Part shown: piece by piece, positions 7,369 through 16,293 of the stretch
Position numbering within the stretch: the stretch's first letter is position 1
Layout: each line of letters starts with the position of its first letter
Assembly (NCBI GenBank): GCA_910579075.1
Contig: CAJTSV010000003.1
Location: forward strand, 703-36,875
Direction: 5' to 3'
Length of the DNA: 36,173 nt
Origin: an uncultured Eubacterium sp.
Lineage (GTDB): Bacteria > Bacillota > Clostridia > Lachnospirales > Lachnospiraceae
The notes under the pieces: generated by a model
What the model was told of the DNA's origin: nothing
What the model saw: the letters and a program-made list of their open reading frames with translations, nothing else
The model's database searches: none
Position numbers and translations under genes: made by a program

Positions 7369-10353
7369 CTATCCAAGCAAGTAAGCATAATCACGGACAG
7401 CCGCTTCGATAAAATTCTGCAGGCCTTCAAACATTTTTCCGTTCTGGCCCTTTTCCCAGATAAATTCTTCCCCGAGATAGCGGACTTTACATCTGAGCGC
7501 ATCGCGGTCAAGCACCGTAAATCCTTCGTTTTTGCTGTCTGCCATATCCTGCTCGTTTGCAAACAGTGTAAATTTATCCTGATACGGCGCGCTTGCATAC
7601 GGGCAGAAACTCCGGCAGTTGCCGCATTCGTTGCACATATAATCTACATGAAGAATCTGCGCGCTGTCCATGCCAGGCACACGGATGGAAATATTGGCAC
7701 GGTTCGGGCATACATCCACGCAGTTTTCACATACAGATGAGCATGCCAGGCACCGCTCTGCTTCCGGCACGCTTCCGGCTTCTGCCAGAATGCCTTTTCT
7801 GTTCTGAATCACGTCTGCCGCTGCCGGTTCTCCCATGCCTGCTGTTATCTGTGTTCCTGCAATGGCTTCGGCTGCCTGAATGGCCTGCCCCATGCCCTTA
7901 ACAACGAAAGATGGCCCGTACAGGCCGTCGCCAATCACATAAACGCCCGGAATATTTGTTTCTAAATTTTCACTGACAAGCGCACGTCCTCTTTCGTCGA
8001 CATGGATTCCGTTTGCTTCGTAAAAATCAGACGGAACCTTCTCGCCGACTGCTGCAATTACGGTATCTGCCGGTACCTGCTCTGTCTTTTTGGTGCCATG
8101 GACTCCTGCACGCCCGGATTCGTCCGGCTCCCCGAGCACCATCTGCTCGCATTCCAGCATGCCGTTTTCCATTTTTACCGGAGCAAGCAGCTCTTTGAAT
8201 TCCACACCGTCTTCCAGTGCCAGCTGCAATTCATGCTCGTCAGCCGGCATATAGCGTTTTGTGCGGCGGTATACAAGATATACATGTTCCACGCCCCTGC
8301 ACCGTTTTGCTGCCCTTGCGGTGTCCATTGCCGTATTTCCGCCACCGATAACAGCGACGTTTTTCCCTGGCTCTGTCTGCCCTTTTGTCTCATTAAACTT
8401 CTCTAAAAATTCCAGTGCATTGTACGCCTGCTTTCCTTCCAGAACCAGCTGGCTGCGTTTGTATGCACCGACGGCCAGAATCACGGCGTCATAGCTTTCT
8501 TTTAATTCTGCCACGGACGGAGCTTCCTTCCCGCAGATAATTTCCACACCGAGCTGTTTTAAGAACGCTGCATCTTTTGCAATCTGTGTATCATCAATCC
8601 GAAAATCCGGGATAACTACGCTGACAATGCCGCCAAGCCGGTCGCGTTTTTCAAAAATTGTTACCTTTGCCCCCAGCCTTGCCAGGTAAAAGGCTGCTGC
8701 CATGCCGGACGGCCCGCCGCCTGCAATGGCTACGCGTTTTGTACAGTTCCCGGCTGGTTTTACCGTTTTCAAGACGCTTTCATATGCCTTCTGCGCACAG
8801 AGCAGCTTGGTATCGCGAATCTGTACCGGGTTTTCATAGAAATTACGCGTACAGTGGCTCTGGCATCCGTGTGCACAGATGGTTCCGGTAATAAACGGAA
8901 GCGCATTCCGGTTTAAAATCACCTTTAACGCATCTTCATAGCGTCCTTCCCCGGACAGCTTCATATACGTTGTAATTTCCTGATGAATCGGGCAGGCATC
9001 CTCGCAAGGTGCTGTAAAGCAAAACATCAGCGGCACCTTTTCCTTTGATTTGCGTGAAGCCGGAAGCTTCGCCGGCTTGACATGATGGCTGTCTGTCACG
9101 GCGGACTCTGCCACCTGATTTAACGCAGCCACATCAATGCCGTCAAAGGCCTGATTGTCCAGGCTGTTTACCGTCTCAGCTAACTGTTTCAGACGCTGGC
9201 AGCCGCCCGGTTTTAAAATCGTCGTCGCTACGGTTACCGGCCAGACTCCTGCGCTGACAATCTTACGGATGTTAAAGGCATCTGCACCGCCGGAATAAGA
9301 AATCCGCAGCTTTCCGTCAAATTCACGCGACAGCTTTGCCGCCAGCGCAATCGAAAGCGGGAACAGCGACTTGCCGGACATATACATTTCCCCGCTCGGA
9401 AGCTCGCCGGCCTTTACGTCAACCGGGAAGGTATTCGTAATCTTCACGCCAAACGCAAGCCCCAGGCTTTCCGATAGTCTCATCAGCCTTTGCAGCATCG
9501 GCACTGCATCCGTATACTGCAGGTCGTCTTCAAAATGGAACCTTCCAAACGCCACATAATCATAGCCCATCTTATCCAGCGTTTCCCTTGCAAACTCATA
9601 CCCGAGCAGTGTCGGATTGCATTTGACAAATGTATGCATATGCTTCTCCGTCAGCAGGTAATTCGCAATGCTTTCGATTTCCTGCGGCGGACATCCATGC
9701 AGCGTCGATATCGTAACGGAATTGCAGACCTGCGGCGAAATCTGTTCGATATCTTCTTTTGTCATATGCCGGAATTCATCCGCATGTGCCAGCAGCTGTG
9801 CCCTGCATTCCCTGAATACTTCCGTATCTGCGGCATTTTTCATATGCTCGATAAACGCATCGATTTTTGGCGACCGGATGCCAGCCAGGTCATATCCGAC
9901 ACTGATGTTAAACTGGAATCCATCCATGCTGCCAAGCCCGTATTCCTTTGCCAGAAATGCAAGCAGAAACCATGCCTTGATATATTCGTCCTGTGCCTGC
10001 GGAACATACAGCTCCGTAGACCACTCACAGTTGTAGCACTCATCATCTGCTTTGATACACGGCTTGTTGACACACGCTGCCAGCTCGTCGCCGTCCATAA
10101 TCTGCACCGTTTTCAGCTCAAAGAAGCGGCTGCCCGCATAATATGCCGCCACAATATTCTGTGCCAGCTGGCTGTTCGGGCCTGCCGCCGGGCCTATCGG
10201 CGTTTCCAGCTTCCGTTCAAATACGTTCCAGTCCTTTTCGGATTCTGCTATGTATGGCCTGTGCACGCCAAATACCGTGCCTTTTTCGTCATGCTCCCTG
10301 CGCACCCAGTCAAGCAGCTGCTGAAATGGCATGCACGTCATTCTATCACTCAT
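7369..10353 (-). CDS. ygfK: YgfK-family flavo-iron-sulfur oxidoreductase (named putative selenate reductase)
   Basis: A 994-residue multidomain protein, close to the 1032 of E. coli YgfK. Residues 1-430 resemble a dihydropyrimidine/dihydroorotate dehydrogenase-type barrel. A glutamate synthase small-subunit-like module follows, with CEDACPIHQ and CAHGCQSHC cysteine groups near 450-510. The FAD motif AIAGGGPSGMAAAFYLARLG lies near 555 and the NAD(P)H motif VAVIGGGNTAMDTARAA near 690. Near the C-terminus are two ferredoxin-like clusters, CLACSSVCENCVDVCP and CNECGNCRSFCP. It could carry electrons from NAD(P)H to reduce a ring substrate. The selenate reductase name is historical and weakly supported; purine or urate catabolism is the better-supported context. 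GGAGGA precedes the ATG at 10353, 23 bases after ssnA. Confidence 0.93.
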   Translation of the reverse strand: MSDRMTCMPFQQLLDWVRREHDEKGTVFGVHRPYIAESEKDWNVFERKLETPIGPAAGPNSQLAQNIVAAYYAGSRFFELKTVQIMDGDELAACVNKPCIKADDECYNCEWSTELYVPQAQDEYIKAWFLLAFLAKEYGLGSMDGFQFNISVGYDLAGIRSPKIDAFIEHMKNAADTEVFRECRAQLLAHADEFRHMTKEDIEQISPQVCNSVTISTLHGCPPQEIESIANYLLTEKHMHTFVKCNPTLLGYEFARETLDKMGYDYVAFGRFHFEDDLQYTDAVPMLQRLMRLSESLGLAFGVKITNTFPVDVKAGELPSGEMYMSGKSLFPLSIALAAKLSREFDGKLRISYSGGADAFNIRKIVSAGVWPVTVATTILKPGGCQRLKQLAETVNSLDNQAFDGIDVAALNQVAESAVTDSHHVKPAKLPASRKSKEKVPLMFCFTAPCEDACPIHQEITTYMKLSGEGRYEDALKVILNRNALPFITGTICAHGCQSHCTRNFYENPVQIRDTKLLCAQKAYESVLKTVKPAGNCTKRVAIAGGGPSGMAAAFYLARLGAKVTIFEKRDRLGGIVSVVIPDFRIDDTQIAKDAAFLKQLGVEIICGKEAPSVAELKESYDAVILAVGAYKRSQLVLEGKQAYNALEFLEKFNETKGQTEPGKNVAVIGGGNTAMDTARAAKRCRGVEHVYLVYRRTKRYMPADEHELQLALEDGVEFKELLAPVKMENGMLECEQMVLGEPDESGRAGVHGTKKTEQVPADTVIAAVGEKVPSDFYEANGIHVDERGRALVSENLETNIPGVYVIGDGLYGPSFVVKGMGQAIQAAEAIAGTQITAGMGEPAAADVIQNRKGILAEAGSVPEAERCLACSSVCENCVDVCPNRANISIRVPGMDSAQILHVDYMCNECGNCRSFCPYASAPYQDKFTLFANEQDMADSKNEGFTVLDRDALRCKVRYLGEEFIWEKGQNGKMFEGLQNFIEAAVRDYAYLLG

Positions 10354-10376
10354 ATCCTGTTCTCCTCCATTTATAT

Positions 10377-11708
10377 TTATCCATTAATGCTTTTCCATAA
10401 TAAGGCAGACTGTTCCCTGCATTTTGCCATAATTTCGCTGACATCCGCGGTCTTTACTTCCCGGTCTTTCATCAGCACCCTGCCGTTTGCCACGGTAGTT
10501 ACGACATCCTTTCCGGTCATGCCGAATAAAATATGCCCGTTTAAGTTTGTTTCATCTAACTGTGTCGGCGGGTCATAATCCACGACAATCACATCCGCAG
10601 CCGCGCCTTCTTTTAATACGCCAAGCGGTGCCTTGAAATAGCGGTTTGCGATTGTGGCATTATGCTCAAAGAGCATTTTCGGCACTTCGCCCCATGCGGC
10701 ATTTGCATCGCATAAATGATGCTTGTGCAGCACATTTGCCACCTTATACGATTCGGTCATGTCATGCGTATAGCCGTCTGTGCCAAGCCCTGTTACAATG
10801 CCGCGCTTTACCAGCTCCATTGTCGGCGGGCATCCGCAGGCATTGCCCATATTTGATTCCGGGTTATGTACCACCATTGTCCCGGTATCTTTTATCAAAT
10901 CCATTTCGTGCGAATTAATATAAATACAATGCCCGAGCAGCGTCTTCTCCCCGAGGATATTCCAGTCCATCAGGCGGTCTGCAATGCGTTTTCCGTATTT
11001 TTTCAGGCAGTCATGCAGATCCTCAATGCCTTCGGCCACATGGATATGATACCCTGCCTCCCGCGGCCTGTTTGCTGCTGCAAGCTCCATCGTTGCATCG
11101 GAAATCGTAAACTGCGCATGCATGCCCATCATGCCCGCAATCATATCCGAATCATCTTTTAACGCATAGCGGATAAATTCCGCATTTTCCAGAACCGATT
11201 CTTTTGCTTTGTCCATGCCGTCCCGGTCTGAGATTTCATAGCACAGGCAGGCACGGATGCCAAGCTCTTTTGCCACATCTGCAATTGTAAACAGGCTGTC
11301 TTTGATATGCCCGAAGCTTGCATGGTGGTCAAATATCGTCGTCACGCCGTTGCGGATGCAGGAAATCATTGTATCATACGCGCTGTACTTTGTCTGCTCT
11401 AACGTAAGCCTGCGGTCAATCGTCCACCACTGGCCGTCCAGAATATCCAAAAACCCCTGCGGATTGTAGCCCTTAATGCCAAGGCCCCTTGCCATGGCGC
11501 TGTAAATATGCTCATGGGTATTGATAAAAGCCGGCATAATCACACCGCCTTTTGCATCTATGTATTCTGCATCCGGATATAATTTCCGGATTTCTTCGGT
11601 GGCTGCAATTTTCACAATCTTTGTTCCGTCTGCTGCCACTGCACCATTCTCTATATAAGGAAGCTTTTCATCCCTTGTAAACAGTTTTCCATTTCCAATA
11701 ACTAACAT
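10377..11708 (-). CDS. ssnA: SsnA-family amidohydrolase
   Basis: A 443-residue metal-dependent aminohydrolase of the chlorohydrolase/guanine deaminase-like superfamily. NTHEHIYSAMARG near residue 63 supplies the first metal ligands, HIHVAEG near 220 the substrate and metal histidines, HCIYINSHE near 260 another, and GTDGYTHD near 315 the catalytic aspartate. The start at 11708 has GGAAGGAG upstream, and its A is also the last base of the permease stop (TGATG), which indicates translational coupling. SsnA is part of the conserved ygf/yge set. In the purine pathway it probably deaminates or hydrolyses a purine-derived intermediate. The E. coli name comes from a stationary-phase phenotype and says nothing about chemistry. 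It sits between the permease and ygfK. Confidence 0.93.
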   Translation of the reverse strand: MLVIGNGKLFTRDEKLPYIENGAVAADGTKIVKIAATEEIRKLYPDAEYIDAKGGVIMPAFINTHEHIYSAMARGLGIKGYNPQGFLDILDGQWWTIDRRLTLEQTKYSAYDTMISCIRNGVTTIFDHHASFGHIKDSLFTIADVAKELGIRACLCYEISDRDGMDKAKESVLENAEFIRYALKDDSDMIAGMMGMHAQFTISDATMELAAANRPREAGYHIHVAEGIEDLHDCLKKYGKRIADRLMDWNILGEKTLLGHCIYINSHEMDLIKDTGTMVVHNPESNMGNACGCPPTMELVKRGIVTGLGTDGYTHDMTESYKVANVLHKHHLCDANAAWGEVPKMLFEHNATIANRYFKAPLGVLKEGAAADVIVVDYDPPTQLDETNLNGHILFGMTGKDVVTTVANGRVLMKDREVKTADVSEIMAKCREQSALLWKSING

Positions 11709-13087
11709 CAGCCTGCTCCTTCCTTTTTCATAATTTCAATTGCCCGGTCTGTCTGGTCTTTTGGCAGCACCAGGTTTAATATAATCGCTACAATCGTAGC
11801 CAGCACGACCGGAGACCTTCCAAATATCGTTGTCACCCATGCCGGAAAGCTTGCCAGCGCAGCATTTGCCTGGGTAATGCCCATGCCGAGCGCAACTGCC
11901 AGCCCGACTATCGTCGTATTGCGGTAATTCATTGGCGAAGCGGTCACCAGCTTGACACCCGTCATGGCTATCGATGCAAATACGGACACGGTAGCACCGC
12001 CAAGCACGCAGCTTGGAATCGTCGTCAGTATCGAGGAAAATTTCGGTATCAGCCCTGCGACAAGCAGAATGCCTGCGGCCATGCCGAATACCCTCTTTGC
12101 CACGACCTTTGTCGACGCAACAATCCCGACATTCTGGCTGAACGTCGCCGTCGGAAGCCCGCCGAACAGCGGACAGGCAATGTTGCAGATTCCGTATGCC
12201 ACAATGCCGCCGTTTAATTCCTCATCCGCAGGCATCCGGTCCATTCCCCCGGTGGTCGTCGCTGTAAAGTCCCCGATGGCCTGTATGGAATTAATCGCAA
12301 ACAGCACGCCGATTGCCACGCACGAGGATATTTCAAACTCCACGCCGAAATGCAGCGGTATCGGCAGCTGGAAAAACGATGCCTGGGAAACGGCACCAAA
12401 GTCAACCATGCCAAACAGCAGCGACACAATATATCCGGCAATCATTCCAATTAATATGGAAGATAATTTCCAGATGCCCCTGCCGTAATGATTCAGCCCG
12501 GTCACAATTACCAGCGTAACGAGTGCCACAAGCCAGTTCTGCCAGGAGCCGTAATGCTCGCTGCCTGTGCCGCCCGCCATATAATTAATGGCTGTCGGGT
12601 ACAGGGAAAGCCCGATGGCAAATACAACCGTCCCTGTAATAAGCGGCGGGAAAAACTTCCGTATCTGTTTGATAAATACCCCGACAATGACTGCGACAAT
12701 GCCGCCCACTATCTGTGCCCCGAAAATCGTGGCCACGCCAAAGCTTCCCGCAATCGCCTGCATGGTCGGCACATAGGCGAAGCTGATGCCCATAATCACA
12801 GGCAGTCCGGAGCCAATGCGCAGTACACCGCTGCGCACCGGCGGATAAAGCTGTACCAGCGTCGTCAGTGCAGACATGACAAGCGCGGCCTGAATTAAAA
12901 TAACGGAATCCTCATCTGAAAGTCCTGCTGCTCCCGATACAATAATTGCGGGCGTTACACACCCGACAATCATGGCTACGACATGCTGCAGGGCAAGCGG
13001 AAGCGCCTGCGCCGCCGAAGGCTTTCCATCCAGGCGGAACAGTTCTCCAGATGCCCCGGATGCAGGACCGTCTATATTTGCTGACAT
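11708..13087 (-). CDS. NCS2-family purine/xanthine (possibly urate) permease
   Basis: A 459-residue integral membrane protein of the nucleobase:cation symporter-2 family with about 12-14 hydrophobic segments. TPAIIV in the first helix, IGSGLPVIMG and the family signature QNVGIVASTKVVAKR (near residue 300) support a purine-type carrier. I placed the start at 13087, where AAAGGAGG is well spaced. The open frame extends upstream to a TTG at 13243, but that part has no membrane or family similarity and coincides with the transcript leader. It is the first gene of the permease-ssnA-ygfK-hyuA operon, so it most likely imports the purine that this cluster degrades. Xanthine, urate or another purine cannot be told apart from sequence alone. 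Confidence 0.9.
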   Translation of the reverse strand: MSANIDGPASGASGELFRLDGKPSAAQALPLALQHVVAMIVGCVTPAIIVSGAAGLSDEDSVILIQAALVMSALTTLVQLYPPVRSGVLRIGSGLPVIMGISFAYVPTMQAIAGSFGVATIFGAQIVGGIVAVIVGVFIKQIRKFFPPLITGTVVFAIGLSLYPTAINYMAGGTGSEHYGSWQNWLVALVTLVIVTGLNHYGRGIWKLSSILIGMIAGYIVSLLFGMVDFGAVSQASFFQLPIPLHFGVEFEISSCVAIGVLFAINSIQAIGDFTATTTGGMDRMPADEELNGGIVAYGICNIACPLFGGLPTATFSQNVGIVASTKVVAKRVFGMAAGILLVAGLIPKFSSILTTIPSCVLGGATVSVFASIAMTGVKLVTASPMNYRNTTIVGLAVALGMGITQANAALASFPAWVTTIFGRSPVVLATIVAIILNLVLPKDQTDRAIEIMKKEGAG

Positions 13088-13100
13088 ATTTCCTCCTTTC

Positions 13101-13126
13101 AGCACTGCAAAACAGGCTGCAGCGCT
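13101..13126 (-). promoter_or_regulatory. Leader hairpin abutting the permease ribosome binding site
   Basis: On the minus strand AGCGCTGCA pairs with TGCAGTGCT (9 bp with one G-U) around an 8-base loop. It ends directly before the GAAAGGAGG ribosome site at 13092-13100. The predicted leader is about 170 bases. It has no U-run, so translational control is more plausible than termination. No known purine riboswitch consensus was recognised. Confidence 0.45.
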
Positions 13127-13263
13127 ATACAGTGATTCGATACCCGATAAAATAAGAGACAGGGGAAAGACTCCTTTTCCGGTTTCATGCTTTTCACGAA
13201 GACTGTCAGACTGCCATCCGCACCCCTCGTGCAATTTTAACAAATGCCGTTTTCATTGAGTCC

Positions 13264-13292
13264 ATATTATCATCCTTTTTACTAAAATGCAA
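13264..13292 (-). promoter_or_regulatory. Predicted promoter of the permease-ssnA-ygfK-hyuA operon
   Basis: On the minus strand TTGCAT (13292-13287) and TAATAT (13269-13264) are separated by 17 bases, with A/T-rich upstream sequence. Transcription would start near 13257, giving a leader of about 170 bases before the permease ATG. Confidence 0.6.
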
Positions 13293-13405
13293 TGCTTTTA
13301 TAAAAAAAATTTTTATCGATAATAATTTTTTCTCAGCATTTTCCGGCTTTCCAGCGCATGATTGTGATTTTTTTCTCACGATGCAAAATTTTTTTCATTT
13401 TTCTG

Positions 13406-13433
13406 TTGCTTTTTTCCAATCAGCTGCTATAAT
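13406..13433 (+). promoter_or_regulatory. Predicted promoter of the ygeX-ygeY-ygeW-arcC operon
   Basis: TTGCTT at 13406-13411 and a perfect TATAAT at 13428-13433 lie 16 bases apart, preceded by T-rich tracts. The leader to the ygeX start would be about 105 bases. Only about 115 bases separate it from the divergent permease promoter, so one regulator could control both operons. Confidence 0.7.
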
Positions 13434-13545
13434 GGGAGTCAGGGAAAGAAAGATTACACGGATTCTGCAAATCATTACATAACATTATGCCACAATCGTT
13501 ACAGCTTTCATTTATTTACCATTCAAGCAAAGGAGGAGCAACATC

Positions 13546-14793
13546 ATGAGCAATTCAACAGGAGCCCGCATCAAATGGGTTTCCAACCATATCCCAAAAA
13601 GCGGTGACACACAGCTTGCGAATATGTCTCTGGAAGAAATGCGCAAAGCCGGAAGCTTCCATAAGAGTTTTCCGCAGTATGCCGTTACCCCGCTGACCCG
13701 TCTCTTTGGGCTGGCTGATTATTTAGGATTAAACCGCCTGTATGTCAAGGACGAATCCTGCCGGTTCGGGCTGAATGCCTTTAAGGTGCTGGGCGGTTCT
13801 TATGCAATTGCCAGATATATCGCAAAAGAAACCGGCCGTGACGTCAGTGACGTAGATTATGCCTTCCTGACATCCGAACAGCTGCGTGAAACCTTCGGCC
13901 AGGCCACATTTTTTACTGCAACTGACGGCAACCACGGACGCGGCGTGGCATGGGCTGCAAATAAGCTCGGCCAGAAATGCGTGGTACGCATGCCAAAGGG
14001 CTCCACACAGACACGCCTTCAGAATATCGCAAAGGAAAATGCCACGGTTACTATTGAAGATATGAATTATGATGACTGCGTGCGCCTGGCAGCAAAAGAA
14101 GCGGAAGCTGCCGAACGCGGCATTATTATCCAGGACACTGCCTGGGACGGATATGAAGAAATCCCGACCTGGATTATGCAGGGCTATGGAACGCTCGCAA
14201 CCGAAGCAGACCAGCAGCTGGAAGCAGACGGAAGCCGTCCGACCCATATCTTTATCCAGGCCGGTGTCGGCTCGCTCGCCGGAGCAGTTGTCGGATATTT
14301 TGCAAACCGTTTCCCGGAAAACCCGCCGGTTATGGTAGTGGCAGAAGCCGGGGAAGCAGACTGCCTGTACCAGTCCGCCGTAAAAGCGGACGGAAGCCGC
14401 ATCAATGTCACCGGGGATATGCTTACGATTATGGCAGGCCTTGCCTGCGGGGAAGCAAATACCGTATCGTGGGATATTCTGAGAAACCATGTGGATGCCT
14501 TTGTCTCCTGCCCGGACTGGGTAAGCGCAAACGGCACACGCATTTACAGCTCTCCGGTAAAAGGCGACGAACGCGTAATTTCCGGGGAATCGGGTTCTGT
14601 TACCATGGGACTTTTGCATGCCATTATGACAATGCCGGAATACAAAGACCTGAAAGAAGCATTAAAGCTGGATGAACATTCACAGGTACTGCTTGTATCT
14701 TCCGAAGGCGACACCGACCCGGACCGTTACCGTGAAATTACCTGGGAAGGCTTATGCGGTACCGATAAAGAGCCATTTGCAGATTTAAAATAA
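13546..14793 (+). CDS. ygeX: Diaminopropionate ammonia-lyase
   Basis: A PLP enzyme (fold type II) that converts 2,3-diaminopropionate to pyruvate and two ammonia via an aminoacrylate intermediate. The 415-residue length is close to E. coli YgeX (about 400). The PLP lysine lies in NAFKVLGGSYA (Lys80), and TDGNHGRGVAWAA (Asp127 and Asn129) follows, matching the catalytic acid region of the family. A glycine-rich phosphate-binding loop, GVGSLAGAV, appears near 245, and GLACGEANTVSW near 300 is typical of the subgroup. AGGAGG precedes the ATG. It is first in the ygeX-ygeY-ygeW-arcC operon. In anaerobic purine catabolism it is thought to act late, on a three-carbon diamino product, releasing pyruvate. 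Confidence 0.96.
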   Translation: MSNSTGARIKWVSNHIPKSGDTQLANMSLEEMRKAGSFHKSFPQYAVTPLTRLFGLADYLGLNRLYVKDESCRFGLNAFKVLGGSYAIARYIAKETGRDVSDVDYAFLTSEQLRETFGQATFFTATDGNHGRGVAWAANKLGQKCVVRMPKGSTQTRLQNIAKENATVTIEDMNYDDCVRLAAKEAEAAERGIIIQDTAWDGYEEIPTWIMQGYGTLATEADQQLEADGSRPTHIFIQAGVGSLAGAVVGYFANRFPENPPVMVVAEAGEADCLYQSAVKADGSRINVTGDMLTIMAGLACGEANTVSWDILRNHVDAFVSCPDWVSANGTRIYSSPVKGDERVISGESGSVTMGLLHAIMTMPEYKDLKEALKLDEHSQVLLVSSEGDTDPDRYREITWEGLCGTDKEPFADLK

Positions 14794-14840
14794 AAAAGAA
14801 CTTCAAATGAAACATACATAATTTAAGGAGGAACTACGAC

Positions 14841-16154
14841 ATGTCAGATTTTGAAAAAATTAAAGCAGCAGCCGAAGGTTATGGGAAAGATATGAACGCA
14901 TTTTTGCGTGCCATTGTAAAGAATCCAGGTGAAAGCTGCGACGAAAAAGCCCACATCGATACGATTGCGGCAGAAATGAAAAAGGTCGGATTTGATGAAG
15001 TACAGATTGACCCGCAGGGCAATGTAATCGGCTATATGGGCACCGGGGATAAGATTATTGCATACGATGCACATATTGATACCGTAGGCATCGGCAATCT
15101 GGATAACTGGAACTTTGACCCATACGAAGGCTATGAAAATGATACCGAAATCGGCGGACGCGGCGTATCAGACCAGTGCGGCGGCATTGTATCTGCGGTA
15201 TATGGCGCAAAAATCATGAAAGATTTAAACCTGATTCCGCAGGGCTGCAGGATTATGGTAGTCGGCACGGTACAGGAAGAAGACTGCGACGGCCTCTGCT
15301 GGCAGTATATTATTAACGAAGATAAGGTACGCCCGGAATTTGTCGTATCGACCGAACCGACCGACGGCGGCATTTACCGCGGACAGAGAGGACGCATGGA
15401 AATCCGTGTGGATGTGCGCGGTGTTTCCTGCCATGGCTCCGCACCGGAACGCGGCGACAATGCTATTTATAAAATGGCAGATATCCTGCAGGACATCCGT
15501 TCCCTGAACGAAAACGATGCCGAAGACGGCACAAAAATCAAGGGACTTGTCAAAATGCTGGATGAAAAATACAACAAGGACTGGGAAGAAGCAAGGTTCT
15601 TAGGACGCGGCACCGTTACGGTTTCCCAGATTTTCTATACATCCCCGAGCCGCTGTGCCGTTGCAGATTCCTGCTCGATTTCCCTCGACCGGCGCATGAC
15701 CTTTGGCGAGACCTGGGAAAGCTGCCTGGATGAAATCCGTGCACTGCCAAGCGTAAAAAAATACGGCGAGGATGTCAAAGTATCGATGTACAGCTATGAC
15801 AGGCCGTCTTATACCGGATGCGTTTATGAAATCGAATGCTATTTCCCGACCTGGGCCATTCCAAAAGACCACAAGGTAACACAGTCTCTGGAAGCAGCCT
15901 ATAAAGGACTGTATGGCGAGAAGCGCATCGGCGCGCCGGAAACACTGGAAATGCGCGAAGCAAGGCCGCTCACAGATAAGTGGACGTTCTCTACCAACGG
16001 CGTTTCCATTATGGGCAGAAACGGCATTCCTTGTATCGGGTTCGGGCCGGGTGCAGAAGCACAGGCACATGCACCGAATGAAAAGACCTGGAAACAGGAC
16101 CTTGTAACCTGCGCCACTGTATACGCAGCCCTGCCGGGTGAATACTGCAAATAA
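14841..16154 (+). CDS. ygeY: YgeY-family selenium-metabolism-linked M20 hydrolase
   Basis: A 437-residue M20-family di-zinc amidohydrolase (peptidase/deacylase fold). Metal and catalytic motifs in order are YDAHIDTVG (near residue 75), RGVSDQCGG (near 110), VQEEDCDG with the catalytic glutamates (near 145), STEPTDG (near 175), and a C-terminal GPGAEAQAHAPNE histidine (near 415). A lid/dimerisation domain sits between about 190 and 320. The ATG follows AAGGAGG. The TIGR-type family is found next to ygeX, ygeW and selenium-dependent hydroxylase genes. Its likely job is hydrolysing an amide or ureido bond in a ring-opened purine product. The substrate is not established from sequence. Confidence 0.94.
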   Translation: MSDFEKIKAAAEGYGKDMNAFLRAIVKNPGESCDEKAHIDTIAAEMKKVGFDEVQIDPQGNVIGYMGTGDKIIAYDAHIDTVGIGNLDNWNFDPYEGYENDTEIGGRGVSDQCGGIVSAVYGAKIMKDLNLIPQGCRIMVVGTVQEEDCDGLCWQYIINEDKVRPEFVVSTEPTDGGIYRGQRGRMEIRVDVRGVSCHGSAPERGDNAIYKMADILQDIRSLNENDAEDGTKIKGLVKMLDEKYNKDWEEARFLGRGTVTVSQIFYTSPSRCAVADSCSISLDRRMTFGETWESCLDEIRALPSVKKYGEDVKVSMYSYDRPSYTGCVYEIECYFPTWAIPKDHKVTQSLEAAYKGLYGEKRIGAPETLEMREARPLTDKWTFSTNGVSIMGRNGIPCIGFGPGAEAQAHAPNEKTWKQDLVTCATVYAALPGEYCK

Positions 16155-16254
16155 AAGCTGCCGCCAGCTTCCGGAACATAGCTGCAGGGGCTGCGCCATT
16201 CCGCAAACGGCACGGTCTGTGCAAAATCCGAAACCGCAGCAGGAAAACTGCTGC
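16155..16254 (+). other. Two small hairpins in the ygeY-ygeW gap
   Basis: Directly after the ygeY stop, AAGCTG/CAGCTT forms a 6-bp stem with a 4-base loop (16155-16170). GCAGCAG/CTGCTGC forms a 7-bp stem with a 5-base loop (16236-16254), 25 bases before the ygeW ribosome site. Neither has a U-run. They may tune mRNA stability between ygeY and ygeW. Confidence 0.4.
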
Positions 16255-16293
16255 ATCACAAACTTACCCTTATTATACAGGAGGATTTTTATC

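Noticed and set aside
9490..10578. Plus-strand open reading (about 360 residues) antisense to ygfK
   Set aside because: Shadow of ygfK; composition and lack of a ribosome site argue against a gene.
13088..13243. N-terminal extension of the purine permease starting at a TTG
   Set aside because: The added 52 residues have no family match, while a strong ribosome site precedes the ATG at 13087. The region fits an mRNA leader better.
13260..13545. Sigma54-type promoter search (GG/GC at -24/-12) in the divergent control region
   Set aside because: No convincing match; sigma70-like boxes explain both directions.
13729..14619. Minus-strand open reading of ~296 residues antisense to ygeX
   Set aside because: Antisense to an intact enzyme gene with all motifs; no start signal.
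16138..16293. In-frame upstream extension of ygeW
   Set aside because: It overlaps the ygeY end, contains two hairpins and lacks similarity to YgeW; AGGAGG supports the ATG at 16294.
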